NCBI RefSeq assembly: GCF_003591175.1
Contig: NZ_QYYG01000001.1
Location: forward strand, 992,001-1,056,000
Source: Serratia inhibens
Lineage (GTDB): Bacteria > Pseudomonadota > Gammaproteobacteria > Enterobacterales > Enterobacteriaceae
Length of the DNA stretch: 64,000 nucleotides
Reading direction: 5' to 3'
Shown here: positions 48,123 through 56,844 of the stretch, one piece after another
How positions within the stretch are numbered: the first letter of the stretch is position 1
How the letters are laid out: each line of letters begins with the position of its first letter
Notes under the pieces: generated by a model
Told to the model about the DNA's origin: nothing
Database searches by the model: none
What the model saw: the letters and a program-made list of their open reading frames with translations, nothing else
Position numbers and translations under genes: made by a program

Positions 48123-49238
48123 GTGGAATATGACTTGATTGTTGTGGGCAGCGGTTCGGTAGGGGCAGCGGCAGGTTACTATGCAACGCGATCCGGCTTG
48201 AAAGTATTAATGATCGACAGCGCGATGCCCCCACACCGTAACGGTAGCCACCACGGCGATACACGAATCATCCGCCATGCCTATGGTGAAGGCGAAAAAT
48301 ATGTGCCATTGATTTTGCGCGCCCAGGCACTGTGGAATGCGCTGATTCAACAAACCGGTGAAGAGCTGTTTCAGGCCTGCGGAGTACTGAACCTGGGGCC
48401 ACGGCATTCTGAATTTATCAGCAATGCCCAACTCAGTGCGCAAAAATTCCGCCTTAACACGCAGAACCTCAGTGCAGAACAGATTAACCAGCGTTGGCCC
48501 GAATTCAACGCACCTGAAGGCTACATTGGCGTGTTTGAACCCGATGCCGGGTTCCTGCGCTCAGAACAGGCCGTCACCAGTCTGATCAAACTGGCTAAAG
48601 AGGCCGGTTGCAGCCAGCTGTTCAATTGCCCGGTCAGTGCAGTGGAGCCTGTCGATGGCGGTGTGGAAGTCGTCACCTCTGAAGGCCGTTTCCAGGGCCG
48701 AAAAGCGGTAGTCACCGCTGGCACCTGGGTAAAGGCCCTGCTACCGCAGTTACCGATCGCACCACTGCGGAAGGTGTTTTCGTGGCATCAGGCGGATGGC
48801 CGATACAGCGTCAACAACCGCTTCCCGGCGTTTACCGTTGAGGCTCAAGACGGCAACCATTATTACGGTTTTCCCGCCGATAACGACGGGCTGAAAGTGG
48901 GTAAGCATGACGGCGGCCAGGAGATGGATGCGCCAGAGCAACGCAAACCTTTCGGCAGTTTCGCCAGTGATGGCACTGAGGTCTTCCAATTCCTGCGCCA
49001 ATTTTTACCCGGTGTAGGGGTATGTTTACACGGGGAAGCCTGTAGTTACGATATGAGTCCGGATGAAGATTTTATTATCGATACCGTCCCCGGATGCGAT
49101 CGACTCATGGTCATCAGTGGTTTGAGCGGCCATGGCTTCAAGTTTGCCAGCGTGTTAGGCGAGATCGCCGCCCTGTTTGCCGAAGATAAAACCCCGCCGG
49201 TGGATGTCTCACCCTTTACGCTAAAGCGTTTTAACTAA
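48123..49238 (+). CDS. solA: N-methyl-L-tryptophan oxidase
   Basis: FAD-dependent demethylase of the monomeric sarcosine oxidase family, 371 residues (E. coli 372). The Rossmann motif is [13 protein letters not shown] near the N-terminus; C307 in [14 protein letters not shown] corresponds to the cysteine that binds FAD covalently. [18 protein letters not shown] is the C-terminal FAD region. The start is a GTG at 48123 with GAGGGG eight bases upstream, matching the E. coli N-terminus. Confidence 0.93.
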   Translation: MEYDLIVVGSGSVGAAAGYYATRSGLKVLMIDSAMPPHRNGSHHGDTRIIRHAYGEGEKYVPLILRAQALWNALIQQTGEELFQACGVLNLGPRHSEFISNAQLSAQKFRLNTQNLSAEQINQRWPEFNAPEGYIGVFEPDAGFLRSEQAVTSLIKLAKEAGCSQLFNCPVSAVEPVDGGVEVVTSEGRFQGRKAVVTAGTWVKALLPQLPIAPLRKVFSWHQADGRYSVNNRFPAFTVEAQDGNHYYGFPADNDGLKVGKHDGGQEMDAPEQRKPFGSFASDGTEVFQFLRQFLPGVGVCLHGEACSYDMSPDEDFIIDTVPGCDRLMVISGLSGHGFKFASVLGEIAALFAEDKTPPVDVSPFTLKRFN

Positions 49239-49254
49239 CCTTTTCCCATTCAGT

Positions 49255-49288
49255 AACCGCACCCGCTAACCCACGCGGGCTGCGGTTT
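49255..49288 (+). terminator. Hairpin after solA, probable terminator
   Basis: AACCGCA...TGCGGTT with an inner CCCGC/GCGGG stem lies 16 bases past the solA stop. The T tract is short, so efficiency is uncertain. Confidence 0.55.
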
Positions 49289-49460
49289 ATCCCCAGTTAC
49301 AATTACACACCTGCATAACCCGTTAAAATTTAATATAAAAAACCTGGCAACGGAAATTTCTGACGCAAGTATCCGGATTTCCGAATTGATCACCTATGGT
49401 GTAAGTTCTATTTTACAGCTGATATGCCCAAGTAATTTTTCGATCAACAAGGACGTGACC

Positions 49461-50090
49461 ATGAAACTGCTTGTCGTGGACGAATGCTGCTTTACCCGGG
49501 TCGGAATTGACAGCTATTTTACTGACTATGTTTTTGCTCAAATCACGTGTTGTCACAGCATTGAACAGGCTATACCGCTGCTGAGCAGTTACCAGCCGAG
49601 CCACATCTTGATCAACCTGACCAAACATTGCCGCTATAACGAAGATGATGCTCAACTGCAGGCTTTTATTGAAGCCAGCCCCGCGGCACTGCTGTTTATT
49701 TATCTGGACACACCTTATCCCTACAGCGAAATGCCGATGCGCATCGCTGATAACGCCTTCCTGTTCAACAAAAGCATTTTGCCCGTCACCTTGCGCATGC
49801 TGAGGGAAAAGCCGGTCACACTGATGGATAGCGGCGTAGAACACTCTCTGTTCAGCCCGCAAGAGCTGATGGTGATGAAACACTGGATGGCGGAAATGCC
49901 GAATTACCGCATCGCCAAAAAGCTGCAAATCAGCTCGCATACGGTTTATGTTCACAAGCGCCACATCACGGAAAAAATCAACGCTCGCAACCGGCTGGAG
50001 TTTTATTCTCTCTATAACGTACTGCGTTATTTCTATCCGCCGAGCACACCGCCGGTTACCCCGATGCCGCTGTCTCTGCTGGCCGTATAA
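49461..50090 (+). CDS. LuxR-type transcription factor with a degenerate receiver domain
   Basis: 209-residue regulator with the RcsA/RcsB-like layout: an N-terminal receiver-like domain (about 1-120) and a C-terminal LuxR helix-turn-helix (about 130-190, FSPQELMVMKHWMAEMPNYRIAKKLQISSHTVYVHKRHITEKI). At the phospho-acceptor site the sequence reads ILINLTK, with N52 in place of Asp, so phosphorylation is not expected, although the acidic D7-E8 and K104 remain. Such factors usually act constitutively or as heterodimers. ATG at 49461 with AAGGA upstream; a longer frame begins at 49386. It is convergent with the large surface-protein gene and is likely to be part of the same acquired islet. Confidence 0.78.
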   Translation: MKLLVVDECCFTRVGIDSYFTDYVFAQITCCHSIEQAIPLLSSYQPSHILINLTKHCRYNEDDAQLQAFIEASPAALLFIYLDTPYPYSEMPMRIADNAFLFNKSILPVTLRMLREKPVTLMDSGVEHSLFSPQELMVMKHWMAEMPNYRIAKKLQISSHTVYVHKRHITEKINARNRLEFYSLYNVLRYFYPPSTPPVTPMPLSLLAV

Positions 50091-50193
50091 TAAAATTAAG
50101 TACAAAAAAATCTTTTATCTGATATAGCTTATCGGTTACAACTACACCGTAAAGCTATTATCGGAATATTCACGCTATAACTAACTCAGGATC

Positions 50194-50286
50194 TTGATCC
50201 CTTCCCAATATCGGTGCCAGGCTAGATCAGAGATCCGGGCCTGTTTGATCCCTTCCCAATATCAGTGCCAGGCTAAATCAGAGATC
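50194..50286. repeat. 51-bp tandem repeat, about 1.8 copies
   Basis: TTGATCCCTTCCCAATATC begins each copy, at 50194 and 50245. The first 42 bases of the two copies match with only two differences. Each contains GCCAGGCTA and ends in GATCAGAGATC or AATCAGAGATC. The repeat lies between two convergent genes. Function unknown. Confidence 0.85.
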
Positions 50287-50293
50287 AGTTCAA

Positions 50294-50320
50294 TCACCAC
50301 CTCCCCAGGAGGTGGTTTAA
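50294..50320 (-). terminator. Hairpin downstream of the large surface-protein gene
   Basis: ACCACCTCC/GGAGGTGGT form a strong nine-base-pair stem with a very short loop, 17 bases past the stop of the minus-strand gene. The T tract is weak on both strands, so termination is probable but not certain. Confidence 0.5.
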
Positions 50321-50336
50321 GGCTGACAATAAAAAC

Positions 50337-53300
50337 TCAGGAAAATAAAAAACCAGTTCCTTCCTGTGCTTTCACCACTCCATTAGTAACCAATAAAGTG
50401 TTATAACTCATACCATTGGCTACATCATGGCTATTTACATCGTAGGCAATAATTAATGTATCATTAACATCAAAAATATGGTCATCATTATTATCGATAA
50501 CAATAGCACTCATTTTAACACTCTGGTTATTTGCATTTGAATAACCAAAAACCCCTACTTTATCAGAAAGTCCGACACCGATTCTAACATTAAAATTATG
50601 CGGTTCCGTCTGAGAAGATAAAATGGTTCCATAATCTTTAATTTCATGTCCATTCAATCCAGATAAAATAACAATATCAGACTGTTGATCGATGAGAGAA
50701 AATTTTTCTGTCGAGAATTTATTTATGACGACTTCAGAGCCGTAAACACTTCGTTCAATATCGATAATGGTGTTACTCGGCACTATACCTTCAGCATAAT
50801 TTAAATAAACTTCGCCACTCACGTTACTGAATTTACTCCCCCCAGATGAACTCACTTCATTTACTATCAGCATGCCTTGAAGCGAGCCTGGCGCACTTGA
50901 ACCACCCTCGATAGATTTAGTAATAACATCAAGGTTTGTACTCGTTGCCACGTCTGATACACTAGGCTTTAGTCCTCCTTTAAAATCGATATCAACGCCT
51001 CGGCTTACGTTTATAACTATTTTACTTATATAATCAGAATAGCTATTAATATTCAAATCCAAATGTCGCATGCCGTTGATAGAAAGAGAGTTAACTTGAG
51101 CATCGATACGCAAATCAAGATGATTACTATATTGATCATTACCATAACTATAAATATCAAAGTTATCAAATACTGCTCCCAACTGTTCAGAGATATAATT
51201 TATGCTACCTGCATAAGTATCTTTTCCTGGCGTATGATAAAGGCCCAAGGATTGGGTTGGATAGAGTGCATTGCCTGTCAGATGGAAAGTTAACTTGTTC
51301 TCGCTAGTAACATCCCCTGTTAGCTGAAGATCATAATTATCAACTCTATTCCAATAGTTCAATACATGTACATCATCCGCTTTTTTACTCAGAGTGAATG
51401 ACATGATGGCCTGGTTGCCATTTGACACTCGCACTTCGGGTATATTATTTTTCCATACGCTGGCAATCAATCCTTCATGCCCTGGTGAATTTATCAATCC
51501 CGCATCAAAAGTATGATTTTGAGTGGCAATGGTTTCATGTGAAACACTGCCATCTGGTTTTTGAATAATACGGTATGCTTCCGTTTTCCCAACATACCCG
51601 CCGAGATCTAGCCATCCTAAACTCAACGTATCATAAGTAAATACACTGGCAAAGTTGGCAATATTACTACTTATCGTATTGGTCACAACACCGTTAATTT
51701 CAGTACTAGTAATTTGCTTGGTGATAAGGTTTGCACTAATAGTCCCATAGCCTTTATAGATAAAATCGTTACTCACATGATTGGCACCACCATCTACACT
51801 GTTGCCATTCCAAAATACGTTGATCTTATTATTAAACCCAAAATTAATTTTTGCCAAAGAAAGATCTACTTCTGGTGAGATATGATAATTACCATTCATA
51901 GAAGATGTGATATTTGCTCCATGCAAGTTTATCTTATTTACAAACTGAGTAGTACTTGCAACATGACTGATAAACTCTGTGAGTTTATCACCATATACAT
52001 TCAACTCCATTAAGTTTTTAGCTGTAGTCAGATCAATTTTAATATTATTAATTGCATATAAATTAATAGATTTCAAAATTGCCAATTCAGCGAATGTGAG
52101 AGAATGCTCTTTGCCAGTATTAACAGTTCCAATAACACTATAATCCTTACTTCCTGAACTCAATGTCGCAGTAGTTTTATAGCCGAGTATATTTCCTATT
52201 TTTTCTTCAAAATTTGCCGATTGAGCATAGTAATTAGAAGAAAACTTAAGCACCCCAACAATCAGTTCTGAACTATAATCACTTTTGTACCTAAATTCAT
52301 TTAGCAATATCTCAACAATCTCTGATTTACTCTTACTTTCCAAACTCTCCCAGAGCTTCTCGTAGTTGACAGCGTTTTCATTAGGGTATAGAGCACTAAA
52401 TACATGTTTCAGGTAATCAATTCCATTAAGATTTGCACCTTTATTTTGAAACTCTTTTGTCCCGATCAAAAAATCGATCAAATCATGGTATGACTTGCCT
52501 TTTTCCAAGATTCTTCCATAATAAACCAACGCTTTATTATCAATATCACGATGCGGAAGAGCAAGGTAAATTGCAACCATCTGTTCTTGATAGTTTACTC
52601 CAGGTAACTCTCCTGGAATGTAACCGGTAACAGCATGTATATAAGCATCATGATTTTTACCGTTCACTGGTTCAGTACTATTTTTTAAGTCATCTAGCAT
52701 ATCTGAAATTATCGAATTTCGTGATACCCCCTCGGCCAGTTGCGTAAGATACGCTTCTTTTTCAGTTACACTTGGTGCTCGGTCAATCGCGTTATCAAAT
52801 AATTTACTTATAAAAAACTCATCGGTACCATTATTCATCTCCGGGCTTAGAATCAAGAAATGCGCAATACCTTCACTCAAGGTAACCTCATGATTATCTA
52901 TTTTATTTCCCCATGCGGCCATTTCTTCATTATCCGGACTGGCGCCCAATAAATAATTGACACCACGCATTTCAATAATACCGCTTCCGTTAACAGGTTG
53001 GCCATCCCATGTAACCATTATTTTATTAATTTTACTGTCAAATACACTTTGTGCATCAACCACACCGTGGTCTGTACCAGAGTAACTCAACAGCCCGATT
53101 ATTATTTCAGATGTATTTTCTGCAATTGTTTTACCATTAGATAAGTAGGCATCAATAACCTGCTGCTCTGCCGGCACTGCATATACTCTTGAGTATATTA
53201 TATTTAGTATTTCTTCATCACTCCGTCCACTATAAAGGGCAGTGCCTTCTTCAGAATTAAATAACGCGGTTGTGTACGCCACAACCGCACTTTCGCCCCC

Positions 53301-53408
53301 TCGTTCTATTAACCTTCCAACGTATTCATAAGTTTCGCTCGTTGTATTCCTTTCCAAAATAGACCAAATCAATGCCACCGAAGTTTTTTGACTGATTAAA
53401 GATGCCAT
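50337..53408 (-). CDS. Large secreted DUF4214-like, S-layer-type protein (putative type I secretion substrate)
   Basis: About 1,023 residues, AT-rich (many AAT, ATA and TTA codons), unlike its neighbours. No signal peptide and no membrane segment. The N-terminal 410 residues hold several helical DUF4214-like units (for example FFISKLFDNAIDRAPSV, ALVYYGRILEKGKSYHDLI, YLKHVFSALYPNENAV). The rest is beta-rich, with Asn/Ser-rich stretches and a repeated NKI-V-W-G element (NKIMVTWDGQPVNG and NKINVFWNGNSVDG). Near the end comes an EF-hand-like DNNDDHIFDVND (972-983), and the protein ends GTGFLFS. This is the layout of Caulobacter RsaA and of other type I-secreted surface proteins; I infer export by an ABC exporter encoded elsewhere. 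The ATG at 53408 has GAGGG upstream; another ATG lies at 53429. Binding partner and function unknown. Confidence 0.7.
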   Translation of the reverse strand: MASLISQKTSVALIWSILERNTTSETYEYVGRLIERGGESAVVAYTTALFNSEEGTALYSGRSDEEILNIIYSRVYAVPAEQQVIDAYLSNGKTIAENTSEIIIGLLSYSGTDHGVVDAQSVFDSKINKIMVTWDGQPVNGSGIIEMRGVNYLLGASPDNEEMAAWGNKIDNHEVTLSEGIAHFLILSPEMNNGTDEFFISKLFDNAIDRAPSVTEKEAYLTQLAEGVSRNSIISDMLDDLKNSTEPVNGKNHDAYIHAVTGYIPGELPGVNYQEQMVAIYLALPHRDIDNKALVYYGRILEKGKSYHDLIDFLIGTKEFQNKGANLNGIDYLKHVFSALYPNENAVNYEKLWESLESKSKSEIVEILLNEFRYKSDYSSELIVGVLKFSSNYYAQSANFEEKIGNILGYKTTATLSSGSKDYSVIGTVNTGKEHSLTFAELAILKSINLYAINNIKIDLTTAKNLMELNVYGDKLTEFISHVASTTQFVNKINLHGANITSSMNGNYHISPEVDLSLAKINFGFNNKINVFWNGNSVDGGANHVSNDFIYKGYGTISANLITKQITSTEINGVVTNTISSNIANFASVFTYDTLSLGWLDLGGYVGKTEAYRIIQKPDGSVSHETIATQNHTFDAGLINSPGHEGLIASVWKNNIPEVRVSNGNQAIMSFTLSKKADDVHVLNYWNRVDNYDLQLTGDVTSENKLTFHLTGNALYPTQSLGLYHTPGKDTYAGSINYISEQLGAVFDNFDIYSYGNDQYSNHLDLRIDAQVNSLSINGMRHLDLNINSYSDYISKIVINVSRGVDIDFKGGLKPSVSDVATSTNLDVITKSIEGGSSAPGSLQGMLIVNEVSSSGGSKFSNVSGEVYLNYAEGIVPSNTIIDIERSVYGSEVVINKFSTEKFSLIDQQSDIVILSGLNGHEIKDYGTILSSQTEPHNFNVRIGVGLSDKVGVFGYSNANNQSVKMSAIVIDNNDDHIFDVNDTLIIAYDVNSHDVANGMSYNTLLVTNGVVKAQEGTGFLFS

Positions 53409-53652
53409 ATAACCCTCATTATTTTCCATTAAAATTCAGATAACCTCATGCAAAATATAGACTATACAATGTATTTAGTCCACCTAATAAAAACCATGAA
53501 ATTTTAAACTATTATTAAATTTTAATTAAAGAATAATATAAAAAGATAAACAATATGAAAGTACACTCGCGATTTTACTGACTCATAATATAATTATTTC
53601 AGTAAGGATAAAAATACTATAATCAGCGGTCCTTACCTTTTGGTTGCTTAGA
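53409..53652. other. AT-rich upstream region of the surface-protein gene
   Basis: About 240 bases of strongly AT-rich DNA between the large gene and yceO. It must contain the promoter of the former; several TATAAT-like stretches exist and none can be singled out. Confidence 0.4.
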
Positions 53653-53769
53653 ATGCTAAACAAAATACTGTCGGCGATCGTCAACAATGTACGCGAACAT
53701 CTGGTGCTGTATCTCTGTCTGTGGCTGCTGATACTGGTGCTGGATGTCTATTTCTTCTTTATGACCTGA
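53653..53769 (+). CDS. yceO: Small membrane protein YceO-like
   Basis: 38-residue protein with one membrane helix (VLYLCLWLLILVLDVYFFF). It is clearly related to the C-terminal part of E. coli YceO (46 residues): both have INN/VNN-(I/V)REHL-LYL-LW followed by a hydrophobic helix. In E. coli yceO lies between solA and yceJ, as here apart from the insertion. The ribosome site is weak. Function unknown. Confidence 0.72.
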   Translation: MLNKILSAIVNNVREHLVLYLCLWLLILVLDVYFFFMT

Positions 53770-53794
53770 CTCAGGCCGCTAACCTTCCCCCCGT

Positions 53795-54010
53795 TTGTGT
53801 TTTCGCCATTTCGGTTACCCGGAACAGGGGTCCGGCCTTGAACAATCCGCCATCTCCCCTCCACCATCCGACCGGCTGTTGCCGCAAATGCGCTATGTGC
53901 CGATCAACCCGTCTGCTTTGATCCCGCTGCAAGGCCAGTTGCGCATCGCCTTACCCCAGGTTCCGGGTTATGAATACGTCGGCGAAGTTATCGCCCCTGT
54001 AATCCATAGG
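53795..54010 (+). pseudogene. Remnant of an MDR-family zinc-type alcohol dehydrogenase (N-terminal part)
   Basis: The reading frame gives a recognisable N-terminal quarter of the medium-chain dehydrogenase family: FGYPEQ near the start, RYVPINPSALIPLQGQ and LPQVPGYEYVGEVI. After about 68 residues similarity stops and the frame ends within 30 codons. The catalytic and nucleotide-binding parts are gone. It is therefore a truncated remnant, probably cut during rearrangement of this region. A further unrelated frame with GLVYAGGDASEKQ follows at about 54018-54119 and is not recognised. Confidence 0.6.
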
Positions 54011-54119
54011 CTAACGGGCTGGTGTACGCTGGCGGTGATGCATCAGAAAAGCAAACCATCAACCTGGTTAAAACCAAACTGGAAATAATCGACATTCTTT
54101 GCTACCGGTTTATTTGTTA

Positions 54120-54374
54120 AAAAAAGACCACATTTACGCAAAATGACAAAAGCTGACAGAAATAAATAAAACACTTTTGATTTCAAAGCATAATGTAAAA
54201 TCACGCTCAAATGACGATATTCACTACGACGATTTCACTGATTAACTTTCGCTATCTTCCGCAAATTCACTGATTAATATTCTAAAGAAGTAACATAGTT
54301 AAATTTATTATTGATTTTATGTTTCTTAAAGTTTAATTATTGCATCCAGAAAATGAAGAACGTAAGGAAACAAG
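54120..54374. other. AT-rich gap before yceJ
   Basis: No gene recognised. CACTGATTAA-like segments occur twice (54234-54245 and 54267-54277: TTTCACTGATTAACTTT and ATTCACTGATTAATATT), a short imperfect repeat. The region must contain the yceJ promoter. Confidence 0.4.
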
Positions 54375-54929
54375 ATGCTTTGGAAAAATACCGCCAGCCG
54401 TTTTGGCCATATTTCAGTGTTAATCCATTGGCTGGTTGCCCTGACGGTTTACGGCATGTTTGCCCTGGGCCTGTGGATGGTCACGCTGGGCTATTACGAT
54501 GTCTGGTATCACCAGGCACCGGAAATTCATAAAAGCATCGGTACGCTGTTGTTCATCGTCATGGTGGTTCGGGTGATTTGGCGTTTCGTTTCACCTCCGC
54601 CAAAACCGCTGGCCAGCTACAGTCGCTTTACTCGCGTCAGTGCAATACTGGCTCATATCGCGCTGTATGTCGTGTTGTTCAGCATCCTGATCAGCGGCTA
54701 TCTGATTTCTACCGCCGACGGCCAGGCGATCAGTGTTTTCGGCTGGTTCGACATCCCCGCCACCGTCACCGGCATGGCTGAACAGGCCGATACCGCCGGC
54801 ACTATCCACCTTTATCTGGCCTGGACCGTCGTCGTGCTCTCGCTACTGCACGGCCTGGCTGCGCTTAAACATCACTTTATCGATCGTGATGTGACTTTGA
54901 AACGGATGCTGGGTAGCAGCGCCGATTAA
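54375..54929 (+). CDS. yceJ: Cytochrome b561 homologue YceJ
   Basis: Four-helix inner-membrane dihaem cytochrome of 184 residues. Candidate axial ligands are H18, H52, H145 and H159, in the positions of the family. The sequence follows E. coli YceJ closely ([36 protein letters not shown]). It precedes yceI by 23 bases as in E. coli, so the two are co-transcribed. It probably passes electrons between quinol and a periplasmic partner, by family knowledge. Confidence 0.92.
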   Translation: MLWKNTASRFGHISVLIHWLVALTVYGMFALGLWMVTLGYYDVWYHQAPEIHKSIGTLLFIVMVVRVIWRFVSPPPKPLASYSRFTRVSAILAHIALYVVLFSILISGYLISTADGQAISVFGWFDIPATVTGMAEQADTAGTIHLYLAWTVVVLSLLHGLAALKHHFIDRDVTLKRMLGSSAD

Positions 54930-54952
54930 CCTTTGGATTTATGGAGATTGCT

Positions 54953-55531
54953 ATGTTGAAGAAAACCGTACTGGGCCTGACCGCAGGCGCACTGTTGCTG
55001 AGCGCAGGTTCCGCGCTGGCTGCCGACTACAAAATTGACAAACAGGGGCAACACGCCTTTATCGAATTCCGCATCCAGCACCTGGGTTACAGCTGGTTGT
55101 ACGGTACCTTCAAAGACTTTGACGGCGGCTTTACCTTCGACGAAAAAGATCCGTCCAAGGACAAGGTTAACGTCACTATCAATACTGCCAGCGTCGACAC
55201 CAATCACGCCGAGCGTGACAAACATCTGCGCAGTGCAGAGTTTTTGAACGTGGAAAAGAACAAACAGGCCAAGTTTGAATCCACCGAAGTGAAAAAGAAC
55301 GGTGACGGCTATGCAGTGGTCGGTAATCTGACGCTGAACGGCGTTACCAAACCGGTCACGCTGGACGCCAAACTGATCGGCCAGGGTAATGACCCATGGG
55401 GTGGCTACCGCGCCGGCTTTGAAGCCAACGGTAAAATCAAGCTGAAAGACTTCGGCATCACTACCGATCTCGGCCCGGCATCGCAGGATGTTGAGCTGAT
55501 TATTTCTGTCGAAGGCGTACGCGCGAAGTAA
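54953..55531 (+). CDS. yceI: Periplasmic lipocalin-like protein YceI
   Basis: 192-residue protein with a Sec signal ([23 protein letters not shown], cleavage near 23) and a YceI beta-barrel that in related proteins binds polyprenyl or quinone-like lipids. Motifs [20 protein letters not shown] and [22 protein letters not shown] are typical. ATG at 54953 with GGAG upstream, matching the E. coli length of 191. In E. coli it is induced at high pH and osmolarity. Confidence 0.93.
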   Translation: MLKKTVLGLTAGALLLSAGSALAADYKIDKQGQHAFIEFRIQHLGYSWLYGTFKDFDGGFTFDEKDPSKDKVNVTINTASVDTNHAERDKHLRSAEFLNVEKNKQAKFESTEVKKNGDGYAVVGNLTLNGVTKPVTLDAKLIGQGNDPWGGYRAGFEANGKIKLKDFGITTDLGPASQDVELIISVEGVRAK

Positions 55532-55535
55532 TGCT

Positions 55536-55561
55536 AAAGCGCGGCAAATCTGCCGCGCTTA
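55536..55561. terminator. Terminator between convergent yceI and trhO
   Basis: AAGCGCGGCA/TGCCGCGCTT stem with a four-base loop, placed five bases past the yceI stop and nine before the trhO stop. Confidence 0.6.
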
Positions 55562-55569
55562 TCATTGGC

Positions 55570-56637
55570 TCAGCTTGCTGGGCCGTCATCTTCAGGTGCA
55601 GGAATGTGCATCGTGGTCTGCAACAACCCTTTCGACTTATTGAAAATCTTGATGCCATTTTCACGGCCGGCTCGGCGGGCACGCTGTTCTTCACGCGGCA
55701 ACTTCAGCTCTTCGCGGCAGATCTCGCTGCAGCAACCTTCAAATTTGGCGGCGCAGGTCGGGCACTGAATAAACAATAAATGGCAACCGTCATTCTTGCA
55801 GTTGGTGTGAGTATCGCAGGCGGCGCCGCACTGGTGGCAATTGGCGATCACATCGTCAGAAATCCGCTCGCCCATGCGCTCGTCGAACACAAAGTTCTTG
55901 CCGACAAACTTCAGCGGCAGCCCCTGCTCTTTCGCCTTGCGCGCATACTCGATAATTCCGCCTTCCACGTGGTACACGTTTTTGAAGCCGTTATGCAGCA
56001 TGTAGGCGCTGGCTTTTTCACAGCGAATACCGCCGGTGCAGTACATAACAATATTTTTGTCTTTATTGTCCTGCAGCATCTCGACCGCCATCGGCAGTTG
56101 GTCGCGGAAAGTGTCTGAAGGCACCTCGATGGCGTTTTCAAAGTGACCGACTTCATATTCGTAATGGTTACGCATATCCACAAACAGCGTATCCGGATCG
56201 TCAATCATCTGGTTGACGCGATCGGCCTGCAAATACTCTCCCACATTCGCCGGGTTGAAGCTCTCATCGTCAATCCCATCGGCGACGATGCGATCGCGCA
56301 CCTTAAGGCGCAGCACCCAGAAGGATTTACCGTCATCTTCCAAGGCGATATTCAGGCGCACCTGATCCAGCGCCGGGTGTGAGGCAAACAGCGCGGTTTT
56401 AAACGCCTCGAACTTGTTCTGCGGCACGCTGATCTGCGCGTTGATGCCCTCTTTGGCCACATAAATGCGGCCAAACACCTTCAGCTTGTCAAACTGAACG
56501 TACAGGCTGTCGCGAAACGCTTTGGGATCGCCGATGGTGAAGTATTTATAAAAAGAAACTGTGGTGCGTGGCTCTGTTTCCGCCAGCATGCGCGCCTTCA
56601 GTTCCTCATTAGAAATTCGGTTATGTAACACTGGCAT
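55570..56637 (-). CDS. trhO: tRNA uridine-34 hydroxylase TrhO (rhodanese family)
   Basis: Oxygen-dependent enzyme that makes 5-hydroxyuridine at the wobble position of some tRNAs. 355 residues. The rhodanese domain has the catalytic-loop C200 in [13 protein letters not shown]. An N-terminal ferredoxin-like domain (about 1-110) and a Cys-rich C-terminal zinc region ([19 protein letters not shown] and [16 protein letters not shown]) complete it. Gene yceA in E. coli, in the same neighbourhood. Confidence 0.93.
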   Translation of the reverse strand: MPVLHNRISNEELKARMLAETEPRTTVSFYKYFTIGDPKAFRDSLYVQFDKLKVFGRIYVAKEGINAQISVPQNKFEAFKTALFASHPALDQVRLNIALEDDGKSFWVLRLKVRDRIVADGIDDESFNPANVGEYLQADRVNQMIDDPDTLFVDMRNHYEYEVGHFENAIEVPSDTFRDQLPMAVEMLQDNKDKNIVMYCTGGIRCEKASAYMLHNGFKNVYHVEGGIIEYARKAKEQGLPLKFVGKNFVFDERMGERISDDVIANCHQCGAACDTHTNCKNDGCHLLFIQCPTCAAKFEGCCSEICREELKLPREEQRARRAGRENGIKIFNKSKGLLQTTMHIPAPEDDGPAS

Positions 56638-56844
56638 GGTGTACTTTCCTGTCTTTCGGGAGGTGGCTTATTTTGAACGCGCAGGCCGCAGGCCCACGCG
56701 CGGCGCACATAATACCCGAAAATGTCGCTCAAAACAGCATTAGCCCGGCGGCAAAGTTTAACGCTGGAAACTTGACGCCGGTCACAAACCCCGATAAGCC
56801 TAAGGGTAGTTTGCTTTCTCTTTACCACGGATCCGGAGGACGTC

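Noticed and set aside
50203-50274. On the minus strand each tandem repeat contains TGGCAC-N5-TTGG or TGGCAC-N5-TTGGG, resembling a sigma-54 promoter.
   Set aside because: The invariant GC of the -12 element is GG, and the site would point into the 3' end of the LuxR gene, with no target gene there.
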